Part shown: positions 52,803-62,288 of the stretch, piece by piece
Layout of the letters: each line of letters starts with the position of its first letter
Position numbering within the stretch: position 1 is the first letter of the stretch
NCBI GenBank assembly: GCA_017425245.1
Contig: JAFOOX010000019.1
Span: 1-64,000 of the forward strand
DNA from: Gammaproteobacteria bacterium
Lineage (GTDB): Bacteria; Pseudomonadota; Gammaproteobacteria; Enterobacterales; Neiellaceae
Length of the DNA: 64,000 nt
Direction of reading: 5' to 3'
The notes under the pieces: generated by a model
The model's database searches: none
Seen by the model: only the letters and a program-made list of their open reading frames with translations
Told to the model about the DNA's origin: nothing
Made by a program: the position numbers and the translations under genes

Positions 52803-53276
52803 ATGTTTGAACCAGGCGATGACCTCGATCTCGGTGCCCAGGCGCACGCCCTGATCGACGGCGAGCGCGATGTCACGGCCGTTCTGGCCAACCTGAGCTC
52901 CCTCATTTTTTATACGCTGCCCGATCTCAATTGGGCTGGTTTCTATCTCTATAAGGATGGCGAGCTGGTGTTGGGCCCCTTTCAGGGCCGCGTCGCCTGC
53001 TATCGCATTGCCCTAGACCGCGGTGTTTGTGGCGCTGCGGCCCGCACTCTGACCACCCAGCGGGTGGCAGATGTTCACGAGTTTCCCGGTCATATTGCCT
53101 GCGACAGCGCCAGCAATGCCGAGTTGGTCATACCGCTGCAGGTCGGCGGTACGCTTTTTGGGGTCCTCGACCTGGATAGTCCGTTACCCGGGCGATTCAG
53201 CGAGGCGGATGAACAACTGATGGAACGTGTGGTCCGGGTCCTAGAGGATCACCTGGCCAGCGTGATGGTGAATTAA
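52803..53276 (+). CDS. msrC: Free methionine-(R)-sulfoxide reductase (GAF domain)
   Basis: 157 residues, a single GAF domain. The three active-site cysteines of E. coli YebR/MsrC are present in context: GRVACYRIALDRGVCGAAA and FPGHIACDSASNAE. NWAGFYLYKDGELVLGPFQG is also typical. It reduces free methionine R-sulfoxide with thioredoxin. It is 3 bp before proQ, and msrC-proQ-prc is the E. coli order. Confidence 0.93.
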   Translation: MFEPGDDLDLGAQAHALIDGERDVTAVLANLSSLIFYTLPDLNWAGFYLYKDGELVLGPFQGRVACYRIALDRGVCGAAARTLTTQRVADVHEFPGHIACDSASNAELVIPLQVGGTLFGVLDLDSPLPGRFSEADEQLMERVVRVLEDHLASVMVN

Positions 53277-53279
53277 GCA

Positions 53280-54116
53280 ATGGCTCAGATGGAACAGGTG
53301 GAACAGGTGGAACAGACGGTCGAGCAGCAAACCCCAGTGGCAGAGGTGGCCCAGCAGCCGTCCTTGTCTCCCGAAGCGCTGCTGGCACTGCTGTGTGAGC
53401 AGTTCCCCAAATGCTTCATCGCTCGCGGTGAATGCCGGCCGCTGAAGATTGGCATCCTTGATAGCTTGGCTGCGCGTACTGCCGGCCAACCGGGCGTGTC
53501 CAAAACCCGCTTGCGTGAGGTGCTGCGTCGCTATACCAACACGACCCGCTATTTGCAGGGGGTGGCGGCCGCATCCAAGCGGGTTGACCTCGATGGTGAA
53601 GATGCCGGTGATGTGGCGGAAGATCATGTTAGCCATGCTCAGCAGCAGCTGGCCGAACGGCGTGAGCGTCACAAGGCGGAAGCCAAGGCGCGTGCCCGTG
53701 CTGCCGGTGGCGAACAGGGCGAAGGTGAACGCCCGCGCCGTGGCCGTCCGCAAGCGGCAGGTGACAGCGGAGCTGCTGGCGAGCAGCGCCGCGGCCCCCG
53801 TCCACCGCAGCGCGAGCGTCGCCCGCAAGCGGATGGTGACAGCCGCCGTAGCCGTGCTGAACTGCCGCGTCGTGAGGCGCAATCTGCAGCCGCCCCGGTG
53901 GTCCGCGACAGCGTTAGCGAAATGGCTGCTGACAATCAGCCGCTGACGGCGGCGCAACTTGTGGTTAATCAGCGCGTCAAAGTCCAGACTGGCGCTCGCC
54001 CCGTATATGGCACTGTGGTGGCCATGCAGGGCGATAACGTCCAGGTTGGGCTGGATAACGGCCTGTCGGTTTGGGTCAAATCCGAGGCCCTCAGCTTGGC
54101 AACTGCCAGAAGCTGA
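53280..54116 (+). CDS. proQ: RNA chaperone ProQ
   Basis: 278 residues. A short Glu/Gln/Val repeat at the very N terminus (QVEQVEQTVEQQ), then the FinO-like domain (EALLALLCEQFPKCFI...PLKIGILDSLAAR...LREVLRRYTNTTRYL), a long Arg/Ala/Gln-rich linker and the C-terminal Tudor-like domain (VVNQRVKVQTGARPVYGTVV). It binds many small RNAs and mRNA 3' ends. The linker is longer than in E. coli ProQ (232 residues in all). Confidence 0.94.
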   Translation: MAQMEQVEQVEQTVEQQTPVAEVAQQPSLSPEALLALLCEQFPKCFIARGECRPLKIGILDSLAARTAGQPGVSKTRLREVLRRYTNTTRYLQGVAAASKRVDLDGEDAGDVAEDHVSHAQQQLAERRERHKAEAKARARAAGGEQGEGERPRRGRPQAAGDSGAAGEQRRGPRPPQRERRPQADGDSRRSRAELPRREAQSAAAPVVRDSVSEMAADNQPLTAAQLVVNQRVKVQTGARPVYGTVVAMQGDNVQVGLDNGLSVWVKSEALSLATARS

Positions 54117-54154
54117 TGGCTTGCGGGTCATGAGATAACGGCGAGGTTGTGCGG

Positions 54155-56230
54155 ATGAAGCTGATGTTGACGTGGGTTCTGGCGATGATGATGGCTGTGG
54201 CGGCGCCTTTGGTGCTGGCGGTCGATCCTCCTTTTGATGCCTCCGCATTGCCCAAACTGGCTCAGGAACCACAGCACCGCCAGGCGGTAACCCGCGTGGC
54301 CCAGAAGTATTCGCGCAGCCATTACAAGGCGCTCGATATTGATGCCAAGCTGTCGTCGGAGATCTTTGACCGCTATTTGGAGGCGCTGGATTATCAGCGC
54401 CTGTTCCTGCTCGACGAGGATATCAAGCGTCTCGAACCTGTTCGTCCCCGTTTGGGTGAAGCCTTGTTGACCGGTTCGCTGGACGAGATCTACCGCATTT
54501 ACGATCTCTATCAGCAGCGTCGCTATCAGCGCTTTGTCTATGCCCTCAGCCTGCTCGACAAGCCTTTTGATTTTAGCGTCAAGGAGTCGTTCGAGGTTGA
54601 GCGCAAAGATGCGCCTTGGCCGAAGACTGAAGCCGAACTCAATGAACTGTGGCGGCTACGGGTCAAGAGCGAGGCCTTGAGCCTGAAACTGACCGGCAAG
54701 AAGCAGGAAGAGATCCGCGACACCCTGAGCAAGCGCTACAACCTGGCGCTTAAGCGGCTGCAGCAGACCAACAGCGAAGATGTGTTCCAGACCTTCGTCA
54801 ATGCGTATGCCCGCTCCATCGATCCGCACACCACCTACCTGTCGCCGCAGAATGCCGAGCGTTTCTCCTCCGAGATGCATAACTCGCTGGAAGGGATTGG
54901 TGCGGTGCTGCAAAGCGACGATGACTACACCGTGGTGCGCAGCCTGGTCAAAGGTGGCCCGGCCGAGCGTTCCAAGCAGCTGACCCCGGATGACCGCATT
55001 GTCGCCGTTGCCCAAGGCGAAGATGGCAAAGCGGTCGACGTGATCGGCTGGCGTCTGGATGAAGTGGTGTCGTTGATTAAAGGCCCTAAAGGAACCAAGG
55101 TGCGACTGGAGGTGCTGCCGGCCAACGCTGGCGCCGACGGTAAAACCCGTTCCATAGTGCTGGTGCGCGACAAGATTCGGCTTGAGGACCGCGCCGCCAA
55201 GCTGGAGCTGATCGAGTTGCCGGCGACCGTGGGTAGCGAAGCCAGCAAGGTCGCCTTAGTCAGCGTGCCCAGTTTTTACCTCGGTGTCAGCGCGGATGTT
55301 GCCAAGCTGCTGACCAAACCGGAGGTGAAGCAGGCCAGCTCGCTGGTGCTGGATCTGCGTGACAACGGCGGTGGCCCGTTGGAAGAAGCTGCTGCGCTCT
55401 CGGGCATTTTTCTCGGCGGTGGCCCGGTGGTACAGATCCGCGACAGCGATGGCGATGTCGAAGTCAAGAATGATCCTGACAAGCGCTCGCTCTACAACGG
55501 CCCGATGACGGTACTGGTCAACCGCTTCAGTGCTTCGGCCTCGGAGATTGTGGCGGCAGCGCTGCAGGATTACGGCCGTGCCGTGATCGTCGGCGAGGCC
55601 ACCTTTGGCAAGGGTACGGTGCAGCAGCATTGGCAGTTGCAACGCCGTTATGACATGTTCGCCAAGCCGATGGGCGACATCACCTATACCACTGCCAAGT
55701 TCTATCGCATTAATGGTGGCAGCACCCAGATCAAGGGGGTTGTACCGGATGTGGCATTGCCCAGTGCCCTGGATGCAGGTGAGTTTGGCGAAGCCCAGGA
55801 AGATAATGCGCTGCCTTGGGATGCGATTGCCAAGGCTGATTATGCGCCACAGACTCCAGGCTATCCCTCAGTCAACTGGCTGGTGCAACGCCATCAGCAG
55901 CGGGCCGCCAATGATCCAGCGTTTCTGATACTGGCTGAAGAGACCGAGAACTACCGCGCTCACAAGAACGACAAGGTCGTTTCCTTGAATGAGGCAGAGC
56001 GTCGGGCGCAAATGGCAGAGGATGACCAGCGTCGGCTGGCGCTGGAAAACCGCCGTCGGGCACTCAAGAACTTGCCGCCATTGGCCAAAGTAGACGAGAT
56101 CCCGTCTGAGCCGGAAGAGCAAACCAGCGACGATCTGTTCTTGATGGAAGCGGCGCGGGTGGCGCTGGATGCCGCCATCCCTGCTGAAGTGGCAGCGACT
56201 ATTAAGCCGGCCACCCAGATCACCGATTGA
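54155..56230 (+). CDS. prc: Tail-specific protease Prc (carboxy-terminal processing peptidase)
   Basis: About 691 residues from ATG 54155, 8 bp after GCGAGG; a GTG two codons upstream is too close to that site. Signal peptide ends LVLA. PDZ region (SLEGIGAVLQSDDDYTVVRSLVKGGPAERS), then S41 catalytic Ser in NRFSASASEIVAAALQDYG and Lys in GEATFGKGTVQQ, and a C-terminal helical part. Periplasmic protease that trims penicillin-binding protein 3 and degrades tagged or misfolded proteins. Third gene of msrC-proQ-prc. Confidence 0.96.
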   Translation: MKLMLTWVLAMMMAVAAPLVLAVDPPFDASALPKLAQEPQHRQAVTRVAQKYSRSHYKALDIDAKLSSEIFDRYLEALDYQRLFLLDEDIKRLEPVRPRLGEALLTGSLDEIYRIYDLYQQRRYQRFVYALSLLDKPFDFSVKESFEVERKDAPWPKTEAELNELWRLRVKSEALSLKLTGKKQEEIRDTLSKRYNLALKRLQQTNSEDVFQTFVNAYARSIDPHTTYLSPQNAERFSSEMHNSLEGIGAVLQSDDDYTVVRSLVKGGPAERSKQLTPDDRIVAVAQGEDGKAVDVIGWRLDEVVSLIKGPKGTKVRLEVLPANAGADGKTRSIVLVRDKIRLEDRAAKLELIELPATVGSEASKVALVSVPSFYLGVSADVAKLLTKPEVKQASSLVLDLRDNGGGPLEEAAALSGIFLGGGPVVQIRDSDGDVEVKNDPDKRSLYNGPMTVLVNRFSASASEIVAAALQDYGRAVIVGEATFGKGTVQQHWQLQRRYDMFAKPMGDITYTTAKFYRINGGSTQIKGVVPDVALPSALDAGEFGEAQEDNALPWDAIAKADYAPQTPGYPSVNWLVQRHQQRAANDPAFLILAEETENYRAHKNDKVVSLNEAERRAQMAEDDQRRLALENRRRALKNLPPLAKVDEIPSEPEEQTSDDLFLMEAARVALDAAIPAEVAATIKPATQITD

Positions 56231-56240
56231 AGGAGCAGTG

Positions 56241-57635
56241 ATGAGCCAGCCGGCCCCGACCCACGCGACCTGGTCCAACCGGCTCGCCTACATTCTGGCG
56301 GCCACTGGGGCTGCGGTCGGCCTTGGCAATATCTGGAAGTTCCCCTACATGATGGGGGAGAACGGTGGCGCCGCCTTTTTGCTGATCTACTTGGTTTGCG
56401 TAGTAGCCATTGGCATTCCGGTAATGATGGCTGAGGTGTTGCTGGGCAAGACCGGGCGTCGCAGCCCTGGTTCAGCGGTTGCTGAAATCGCCCGTCAGAG
56501 TGGCCGCAGCTCGCGTTGGGGCGCGATCGGCTGGATGGGGGTACTCGGCGGTTTTCTGATCCTGTCGTTTTATGCGGTGATCGCCGGGTGGGCGCTGGCC
56601 TATGTGTTCTACGCCGGTAGTGGCAAGTTTGTGGTGGCCGAGGGGGCCGTTGCCCGTGAGGTAATGGGAAGCATGCTCGGTGCCTTGACTAGCGACCCTT
56701 GGGCCATGGTGGGCTGGACCTCCGCATTGATGCTGGCTACGGTGGCCACAGTCGCGCTAGGGGTGCAGAAGGGGCTGGAGACGACCGTCAAATACGCCAT
56801 GCCCACGCTGTTTGTGATGCTGGTAGCGCTGGCAATCTACGCGCTTGTCACCAGCGATGGTGCTACGGCGCTTAAATTCATGTTTGCCCCTGATTTTTCC
56901 AAGATCAGCGTTGATACCGTGGTGATGGCGCTGGGTCAGGCGTTCTTCTCGCTCAGTCTCGCCAGTGGTGTGGTGATGATGTATGGCGCTTACCTGCCTG
57001 AGGGCACATCCATCGCTCGTACCTCGTTGGCCATTGCCCTGGCCGACACTACAGTTGCGCTGACCGCCAGTATGGCGATCTTTCCGGTGGTATTTGGTAA
57101 CGACCTGCCTATCGATAAAGGGCCGGATCTGGTGTTTCTGACGCTGCCGATCGCTTTTTCGCAGATGCCCGGTGGTACCTTTTTCGGTATCGCCTTCTTC
57201 GTCATCCTGGTGTTTGCCGCCTTTACGTCGGCGATTGCCCTGATTGAATCGTCCGTCGCCTATCTGGTCGAGCGCTTTGCCTTGCGCCGCTGGCAGGCCG
57301 CCGGGGTGGCTGGTTTTGCCATCTGGTTGCTCAGCTTGGGCACGGTTGCTTCCTTTGCCGGTCATGACTGGGCCAAGTTCTCTTGGCAGTGGCATGGGCA
57401 AACGGTCAACAAGAACTTCTTCAATCTGATCGACTTTCTGACTGCCAATGTGATGCTGCCACTTGGTGGCTTGCTGATCTGTATTTTTGCCGGCTACCTG
57501 ATGGCGCCGGCTTTGCGCGATGGCCACCTTGGCCTGCGCCCGTCGTTGCGCCCTATCTGGCTGTGGTTGGTGCGCATTTTCTGTCCCTTGGCGATTACTG
57601 CAATATTCTTGTCGCTGATTGGTATCGGTCGCTGA
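56241..57635 (+). CDS. Sodium-dependent transporter of the NSS/SNF family
   Basis: 464 residues from the ATG behind AAGGAG. LAATGAAVGLGNIWKFPYMMGENGGAAFL is the TM1 sodium/substrate signature of neurotransmitter:sodium symporters; eleven spans are visible, like many bacterial members. Likely imports an amino acid with Na. It is 10 bp after prc and 32 bp before nhaC-like. Confidence 0.92.
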   Translation: MSQPAPTHATWSNRLAYILAATGAAVGLGNIWKFPYMMGENGGAAFLLIYLVCVVAIGIPVMMAEVLLGKTGRRSPGSAVAEIARQSGRSSRWGAIGWMGVLGGFLILSFYAVIAGWALAYVFYAGSGKFVVAEGAVAREVMGSMLGALTSDPWAMVGWTSALMLATVATVALGVQKGLETTVKYAMPTLFVMLVALAIYALVTSDGATALKFMFAPDFSKISVDTVVMALGQAFFSLSLASGVVMMYGAYLPEGTSIARTSLAIALADTTVALTASMAIFPVVFGNDLPIDKGPDLVFLTLPIAFSQMPGGTFFGIAFFVILVFAAFTSAIALIESSVAYLVERFALRRWQAAGVAGFAIWLLSLGTVASFAGHDWAKFSWQWHGQTVNKNFFNLIDFLTANVMLPLGGLLICIFAGYLMAPALRDGHLGLRPSLRPIWLWLVRIFCPLAITAIFLSLIGIGR

Positions 57636-57667
57636 CCCGTCCGGCCTGACAATCACAGAGGTCTTAC

Positions 57668-59173
57668 ATGTCTGCTGCTCCTTCTGCGCGGCTACCGTCG
57701 CTGTTTTGGTCGCTGGTGCCGGTGGTGATTTTGATCGCCTTGCTGACCTCGTCGGTGATGCTGTTTGGTGATTCTAGTTCGTTTGGCCCTAACCAGATTG
57801 CCCTGCTGCTGGCGTCGGCCATTGGTATTGCTATCGCCTTTGCCCATGGCCATCGCTGGACGGTGCTGGAGCAGGGGATCATGCGCGGCATCTCGGTTGC
57901 CCTCGGCGCGGTGCTGATTCTGCTGATGATCGGCGCTTTGATTGGTACCTGGCTGCTGGCCGGGACAGTGCCAACCCTGATCTATTACGGTCTGCAACTC
58001 ATCGACCCCAACTGGTTTTACTTCACCTGCTGTGTGGTCTGCGCCATCGTCTCTCTGAGCATCGGCAGCAGCTGGACCACCGCCGCCACCGTTGGTGTCG
58101 CCTTTATCGGCGTGGCCCAGGGGCTGGAGTTGTCGATGGCTATTACTGCCGGGGCGGTGGTGTCTGGCGCCTACTTCGGCGACAAGATGTCGCCACTGTC
58201 AGAGACCACCAACTTGGCGCCAGCAGTGGCTGGCAGCGATCTCTTTGCCCACATTCGCCATATGTTCTGGACCAGTGGCCCCAGCCTGGCCATTGCCTTG
58301 GTGCTGTTTGCCATTCTCGGCGCTGGTGAGCATGCCAACGGCGATGCCAGCCGCATTACAGCCATTACCGACGGCATCACCGCGATTTATCAGGTGTCGG
58401 TGTGGAACCTGCTGCCGCTGGTGCTGCTGCTGGCCATGGCCATTGGCAAAGTGCCGGCGCTGCCAGCCATTTTTGTTGGCGCATTGATCGGCGGTCTGTG
58501 GGCGGCGTTGGTGCAGGCCGACAGCATTCCGCTGTTGTTTCCGGAACTGGCGGACCAGGGCTGGCGTGGCGTGGTACTGGCGATCTGGCGTGCCAGCTTT
58601 GAGGGGGTCAAGGTCACCTCTGAGCAGCCGGGCCTTGCCGATCTGCTCAGTGGCGGCGGCATGGCCAAGATGCTCAACACCGTATGGCTGATCATCTGTG
58701 CCATGGCCTTTGGCGCGGTGATGGAGTGCACCGGCATGCTCAAGCAGCTGGTGGCCCAGATGCTCAAGCTGGTGCATGGCACCGGTTCGCTGGTGGCGGC
58801 TACGCTGTGCACCTGTATCGGCGTCAATGTGGTCACCGCTGACCAGTACATGTCGATCGTGATGCCGGGGCGGATGTTCCGTGAGGCGTTCCGGGAGCGC
58901 AAGCTGGCACTGGTCAATCTGTCACGCACGCTGGAGGATGGTGGCACCATCACCTCGCCGCTGATCCCGTGGAACTCCTGCGGTTCCTATATGTTCAGCG
59001 TGTTGCTGGTATCGCCAGCTGACTATTTCATGTACGCCTTTTTCAACCTGCTGAATCCGCTGATCGCCATCCTCTACGGTTTCCTCGGCATCAAGATTCT
59101 GCCGGCACCCCCGCACCAGGCCGAGGAGTCCCTGTTCGATGAGCAACAACCCGAACCGCAGCAGCGCCCGTAA
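57668..59173 (+). CDS. NhaC-family Na+/H+ antiporter
   Basis: 501 residues with about eleven to twelve spans. GAYFGDKMSPLSETTNLAPAVAG and ITSPLIPWNSCGSYM are hallmarks of the NhaC antiporter family. It exchanges Na (or an organic acid pair in some members) for H. The preceding gene is a Na symporter, so the two may form a Na-cycling unit. The last 35 bp overlap pepN. Confidence 0.92.
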   Translation: MSAAPSARLPSLFWSLVPVVILIALLTSSVMLFGDSSSFGPNQIALLLASAIGIAIAFAHGHRWTVLEQGIMRGISVALGAVLILLMIGALIGTWLLAGTVPTLIYYGLQLIDPNWFYFTCCVVCAIVSLSIGSSWTTAATVGVAFIGVAQGLELSMAITAGAVVSGAYFGDKMSPLSETTNLAPAVAGSDLFAHIRHMFWTSGPSLAIALVLFAILGAGEHANGDASRITAITDGITAIYQVSVWNLLPLVLLLAMAIGKVPALPAIFVGALIGGLWAALVQADSIPLLFPELADQGWRGVVLAIWRASFEGVKVTSEQPGLADLLSGGGMAKMLNTVWLIICAMAFGAVMECTGMLKQLVAQMLKLVHGTGSLVAATLCTCIGVNVVTADQYMSIVMPGRMFREAFRERKLALVNLSRTLEDGGTITSPLIPWNSCGSYMFSVLLVSPADYFMYAFFNLLNPLIAILYGFLGIKILPAPPHQAEESLFDEQQPEPQQRP

Positions 59174-61751
59174 CCGCCACGACTATCAGCCGCCGCTGTT
59201 TGTCATTGATGAGGTTGAACTGCAGTTCGACCTCGATGCCGAGGCCACCCGCGTTCAGTCGCGGCTGACCATTCGTCGTCAGGGCAACCACCGCCAGCCG
59301 CTGCGCCTCGATGGCGAGCAGCTGCAACTGCAGTGGCTGAGGGTCGATGGTGTCGAACTGAGTGGTGACCAGTACCAGCTCGACGACCAGAGCCTGACCA
59401 TCACCACCATGGCCGAAGCCTTGGTGGTGGAGTCGCTGGTGGTGATCAATCCCACGGCCAACACGGCGCTGGAGGGGCTGTACCGCTCAGGCGATGCCTA
59501 CTGCACCCAGTGCGAGGCCGAGGGCTTCCGGCGCATCACCTTCTTTATGGACCGCCCGGACGTGCTCAGCCGCTATCGGGTCATTATTCGTGCGCCGCAA
59601 AACGTGCCGCACCTGCTGGCCAACGGCAACCGGGTGGGGCAGGGGCTGCTGGCTGATGGCCGCCATTTTGTCGAGTGGCAGGACCCCTTTCCCAAGCCCT
59701 GCTACCTGTTTGCGCTGGTGGCTGGCAGCTTTGATCAAGTGAACGACCACTTCGTCACCCGCAGCGGCCGCCGTGTCGCCCTCGAGTTCTACGTTGACCC
59801 GGGCAAGGGCGAACGGGCCCAGTTCGCCCTCGAATCGCTCAAGCAGTCGATGGCCTGGGATGAGCGGCGCTTCAATCTCGAATATGACCTCGACATCTAC
59901 ATGGTGGTGGCGGTCGATTTCTTCAACATGGGGGCGATGGAGAACAAGGGGCTCAACGTCTTCAACGCCAAGTACGTGCTGGCCGACAGCCGCACCGCCA
60001 CCGATGAGGATTACCACGGCATCGAGGCGGTGATCGGCCACGAGTATTTCCACAACTGGACCGGCAACCGCATCACCTGCCGCGACTGGTTCCAGCTCAG
60101 CCTCAAAGAGGGGCTGACGGTATTCCGCGATCAGGAGTTTTCTGCCGATCTCGGCTCGCGGGCGGTCAACCGTATCCGCAACGTGCGGGTGATCCGGGGC
60201 CGTCAGTTTGCCGAAGACAGCGGCCCCATGGCCCATCCGATCCGCCCTGAACGGGTGGTGGAGATGAACAACTTCTACAGCGTCACCGTCTACAACAAAG
60301 GCTCGGAGGTGATCCGCATGCTCCACACCCTGCTCGGCGAAGCAGGGTTCCAGCGCGGTATGGCCCTCTACGTCGCGCGTCACGATGGTCAGGCGGTCAC
60401 CTGTGATGATTTCGTGGCCGCCATGGCCGATGCCAATGGCCGTGATCTCAGCCTGTTCCAGCGCTGGTACAGCCAGTCCGGCACGCCGGAGGTGACGGTC
60501 GAGGTCGCCCATGATGCGGCAAGTCGAACCTTGCGCCTGAGCCTGCGCCAGCACACCCCGGCTACCGCCGATCAGGCCGACAAGCTGCCGCTGCTGATCC
60601 CGCTCAAATTACAGCTGGTGGCGGCGGATGGCCGCTCGCTGCCGCTTGTTGATGAGCAGGGGCAGCCGTTGCCCCAGCCGCTGCTGCTGGAGAGCAACGA
60701 GCAGCAGTGGCAGCTTGCCAATATCGATGCACTGCCAGCAATCGCTGTGGGGGAGGGGTTCAGTGCCCCGGTCAAGGTCCACTTTGCCCAGAGCGATGAG
60801 GCGCGGGCGCTGATCCTGCGCCATGGCCGAGACCCTTTCTGCCGTTGGGACAGCTGGCAGCAACTGGTGACGGAAGCGCTGTTGGCAGATCAGTTCAAGC
60901 CTCTGCCGGCGGTGGCCATGGCTGCGCTGGTGGCGGTCTGTGGTGATGAATCCGAAGATCCGGCCTTTGTCGCCGAATTGCTGACTCTGCCCAATCTGGA
61001 AACCCTGCTTGAGGCCGGCTTCAGCGGTAATGTGGTGGAACTGCATGAGCGCATGCTGGCGCTCTATCGCCAGATCGGACAGGCGTTGGCGGGCGTGGCC
61101 CGCCACTGGCTGAACCAGCCGTTGCCGCGCCCTTACCGCTATCAGGCTGATGAAGCGGCCGTGCGCGCCCGTGCCGCCACGCTGCTCTATCTGCAGGCGG
61201 CGGTGGCTGAGGATGCGGACGCCCAGGTGGCCCGCTATCACGACGGCGCCGACAACATGAGCGAGCGGCTGGCCGCGCTGCGTGCCGCCTGTCACTGGCA
61301 GCTGCCCTGCGCCGACCGGCTGCTGGAGGCCTTTGCTGCCGACTTCAGCGATGATCCGCTGACCATGGATAAATGGCTGGCACTGCAGGCTGAACGCAGC
61401 GACGACGGGGTGTTGGCGCGTATGGAAGCGATCACTGATCTGCCATTCTTCAGCTATGCCAACCCCAACCGGGTGCGCGCGCTCTTCGGCAGTTTCAGCT
61501 GGCGCAACATTCCCCAGTTCCACCGTGCCGATGGCCAAGGCTATCGGTTGCTGGCGGAGGTGGTCGCGCGCCTTAACAGCAGCAATCCACAGACCGCTTC
61601 TCGCTTGGTTACTCCACTTACCGGTTGGCGTCGGCTTGATGAAGGTCGTCAGCAGCTGATGCGCGCCGAACTGGAGCGGCTGGCGGCATTGCCGGAGCTG
61701 AGCCGGGATCTGCAGGAGGTGGTCGGCAACAGTCTGCAGGCGTTGCCGTGA
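59139..61751 (+). CDS. pepN: Aminopeptidase N (M1 family)
   Basis: 870 residues, the usual bacterial PepN length. Exopeptidase motif GAMENKG, zinc site HEYFH (H301, H305) with third ligand E324, and an Ig-like plus helical C-terminal part. It releases N-terminal residues from cytoplasmic peptides. The ATG at 59139 (MSNNPNRSSARNRHDYQPP) lies inside the end of the antiporter gene. The stop overlaps the DUF2835 start (GTGA). Confidence 0.96.
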   Translation: MSNNPNRSSARNRHDYQPPLFVIDEVELQFDLDAEATRVQSRLTIRRQGNHRQPLRLDGEQLQLQWLRVDGVELSGDQYQLDDQSLTITTMAEALVVESLVVINPTANTALEGLYRSGDAYCTQCEAEGFRRITFFMDRPDVLSRYRVIIRAPQNVPHLLANGNRVGQGLLADGRHFVEWQDPFPKPCYLFALVAGSFDQVNDHFVTRSGRRVALEFYVDPGKGERAQFALESLKQSMAWDERRFNLEYDLDIYMVVAVDFFNMGAMENKGLNVFNAKYVLADSRTATDEDYHGIEAVIGHEYFHNWTGNRITCRDWFQLSLKEGLTVFRDQEFSADLGSRAVNRIRNVRVIRGRQFAEDSGPMAHPIRPERVVEMNNFYSVTVYNKGSEVIRMLHTLLGEAGFQRGMALYVARHDGQAVTCDDFVAAMADANGRDLSLFQRWYSQSGTPEVTVEVAHDAASRTLRLSLRQHTPATADQADKLPLLIPLKLQLVAADGRSLPLVDEQGQPLPQPLLLESNEQQWQLANIDALPAIAVGEGFSAPVKVHFAQSDEARALILRHGRDPFCRWDSWQQLVTEALLADQFKPLPAVAMAALVAVCGDESEDPAFVAELLTLPNLETLLEAGFSGNVVELHERMLALYRQIGQALAGVARHWLNQPLPRPYRYQADEAAVRARAATLLYLQAAVAEDADAQVARYHDGADNMSERLAALRAACHWQLPCADRLLEAFAADFSDDPLTMDKWLALQAERSDDGVLARMEAITDLPFFSYANPNRVRALFGSFSWRNIPQFHRADGQGYRLLAEVVARLNSSNPQTASRLVTPLTGWRRLDEGRQQLMRAELERLAALPELSRDLQEVVGNSLQALP

Positions 61752-61972
61752 ACCGGATTTACCGCTTTCGCGTTGATCTGAGCTATCAGGATTTCACCGC
61801 TTACTATCAGGGGGCGGTGAAGTTTGTGGTGGTGCGCGATGATAGCGGCCTGTTGCTGCAGCTGCCGGCTGGCCGGTTGCGCCCCTTTATTACCCCCTCG
61901 GGCATTCATGGCCGCTTCGAGCTGGAGCTCGACGAGCATAACGCCACCCGCCGTCTGGTGCGCCTGGAGTAG
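61748..61972 (+). CDS. DUF2835 protein
   Basis: 74 residues starting at GTG 61748, which overlaps the pepN stop. IYRFRVDLSYQDFTAYYQGAVKFVVVRDDSG and RLRPFITPSGIHGRFEL fit DUF2835, a small family of unknown function that commonly follows pepN in pseudomonads. It is probably cytoplasmic. Confidence 0.85.
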   Translation: MNRIYRFRVDLSYQDFTAYYQGAVKFVVVRDDSGLLLQLPAGRLRPFITPSGIHGRFELELDEHNATRRLVRLE

Positions 61973-62288
61973 CGTCAGCCCGCTATTAGAGTAATAACTT
62001 CATACATGGTAGTGGGCTCGTGTCGGCCCCTTGCCATCCGGCCGCAATCGCATTGCCCACATGGCTTTATCGTCATTGGCAGCGGTCACTTGGAAGCATG
62101 TTTCAAACGATCGTTTGATGGTTGCTGGACGCAATTTTAACTGCGTCACAACCTCTTGATATTTCATTAAAAAAGAGGGGCTCAAACTTGCCATAAGCGG
62201 ATCGGCCTGCAAAGATTCTTGGTTAAATGCGACCAGCAAAGACACAACCATTAGATCCCGCTGGCGCATGTTCTGGGGAGAACAACGG
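61973..62288. other. Promoter region of the DUF1302 gene
   Basis: 316 bp, more AT-rich than its neighbours. It holds the PsrA-like palindrome at 62103-62118 and a CCTCTT...AAGAGG dyad (about 62151-62178). GGAGAA (62277-62282) is the ribosome site of the next gene. An open frame on the - strand across this stretch lacks coding character. Confidence 0.55.
62103..62118. promoter_or_regulatory. PsrA-type operator candidate
   Basis: TCAAACGATCGTTTGA is a perfect 16-bp palindrome. Its core CAAAC-GATC-GTTTG fits the published Pseudomonas PsrA consensus (G/C)AAAC(N2-4)GTTT(G/C). PsrA is a TetR-type repressor released by long-chain fatty acids. It lies 171 bp before the DUF1302 start. The match is seen; binding is inferred. 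Confidence 0.55.
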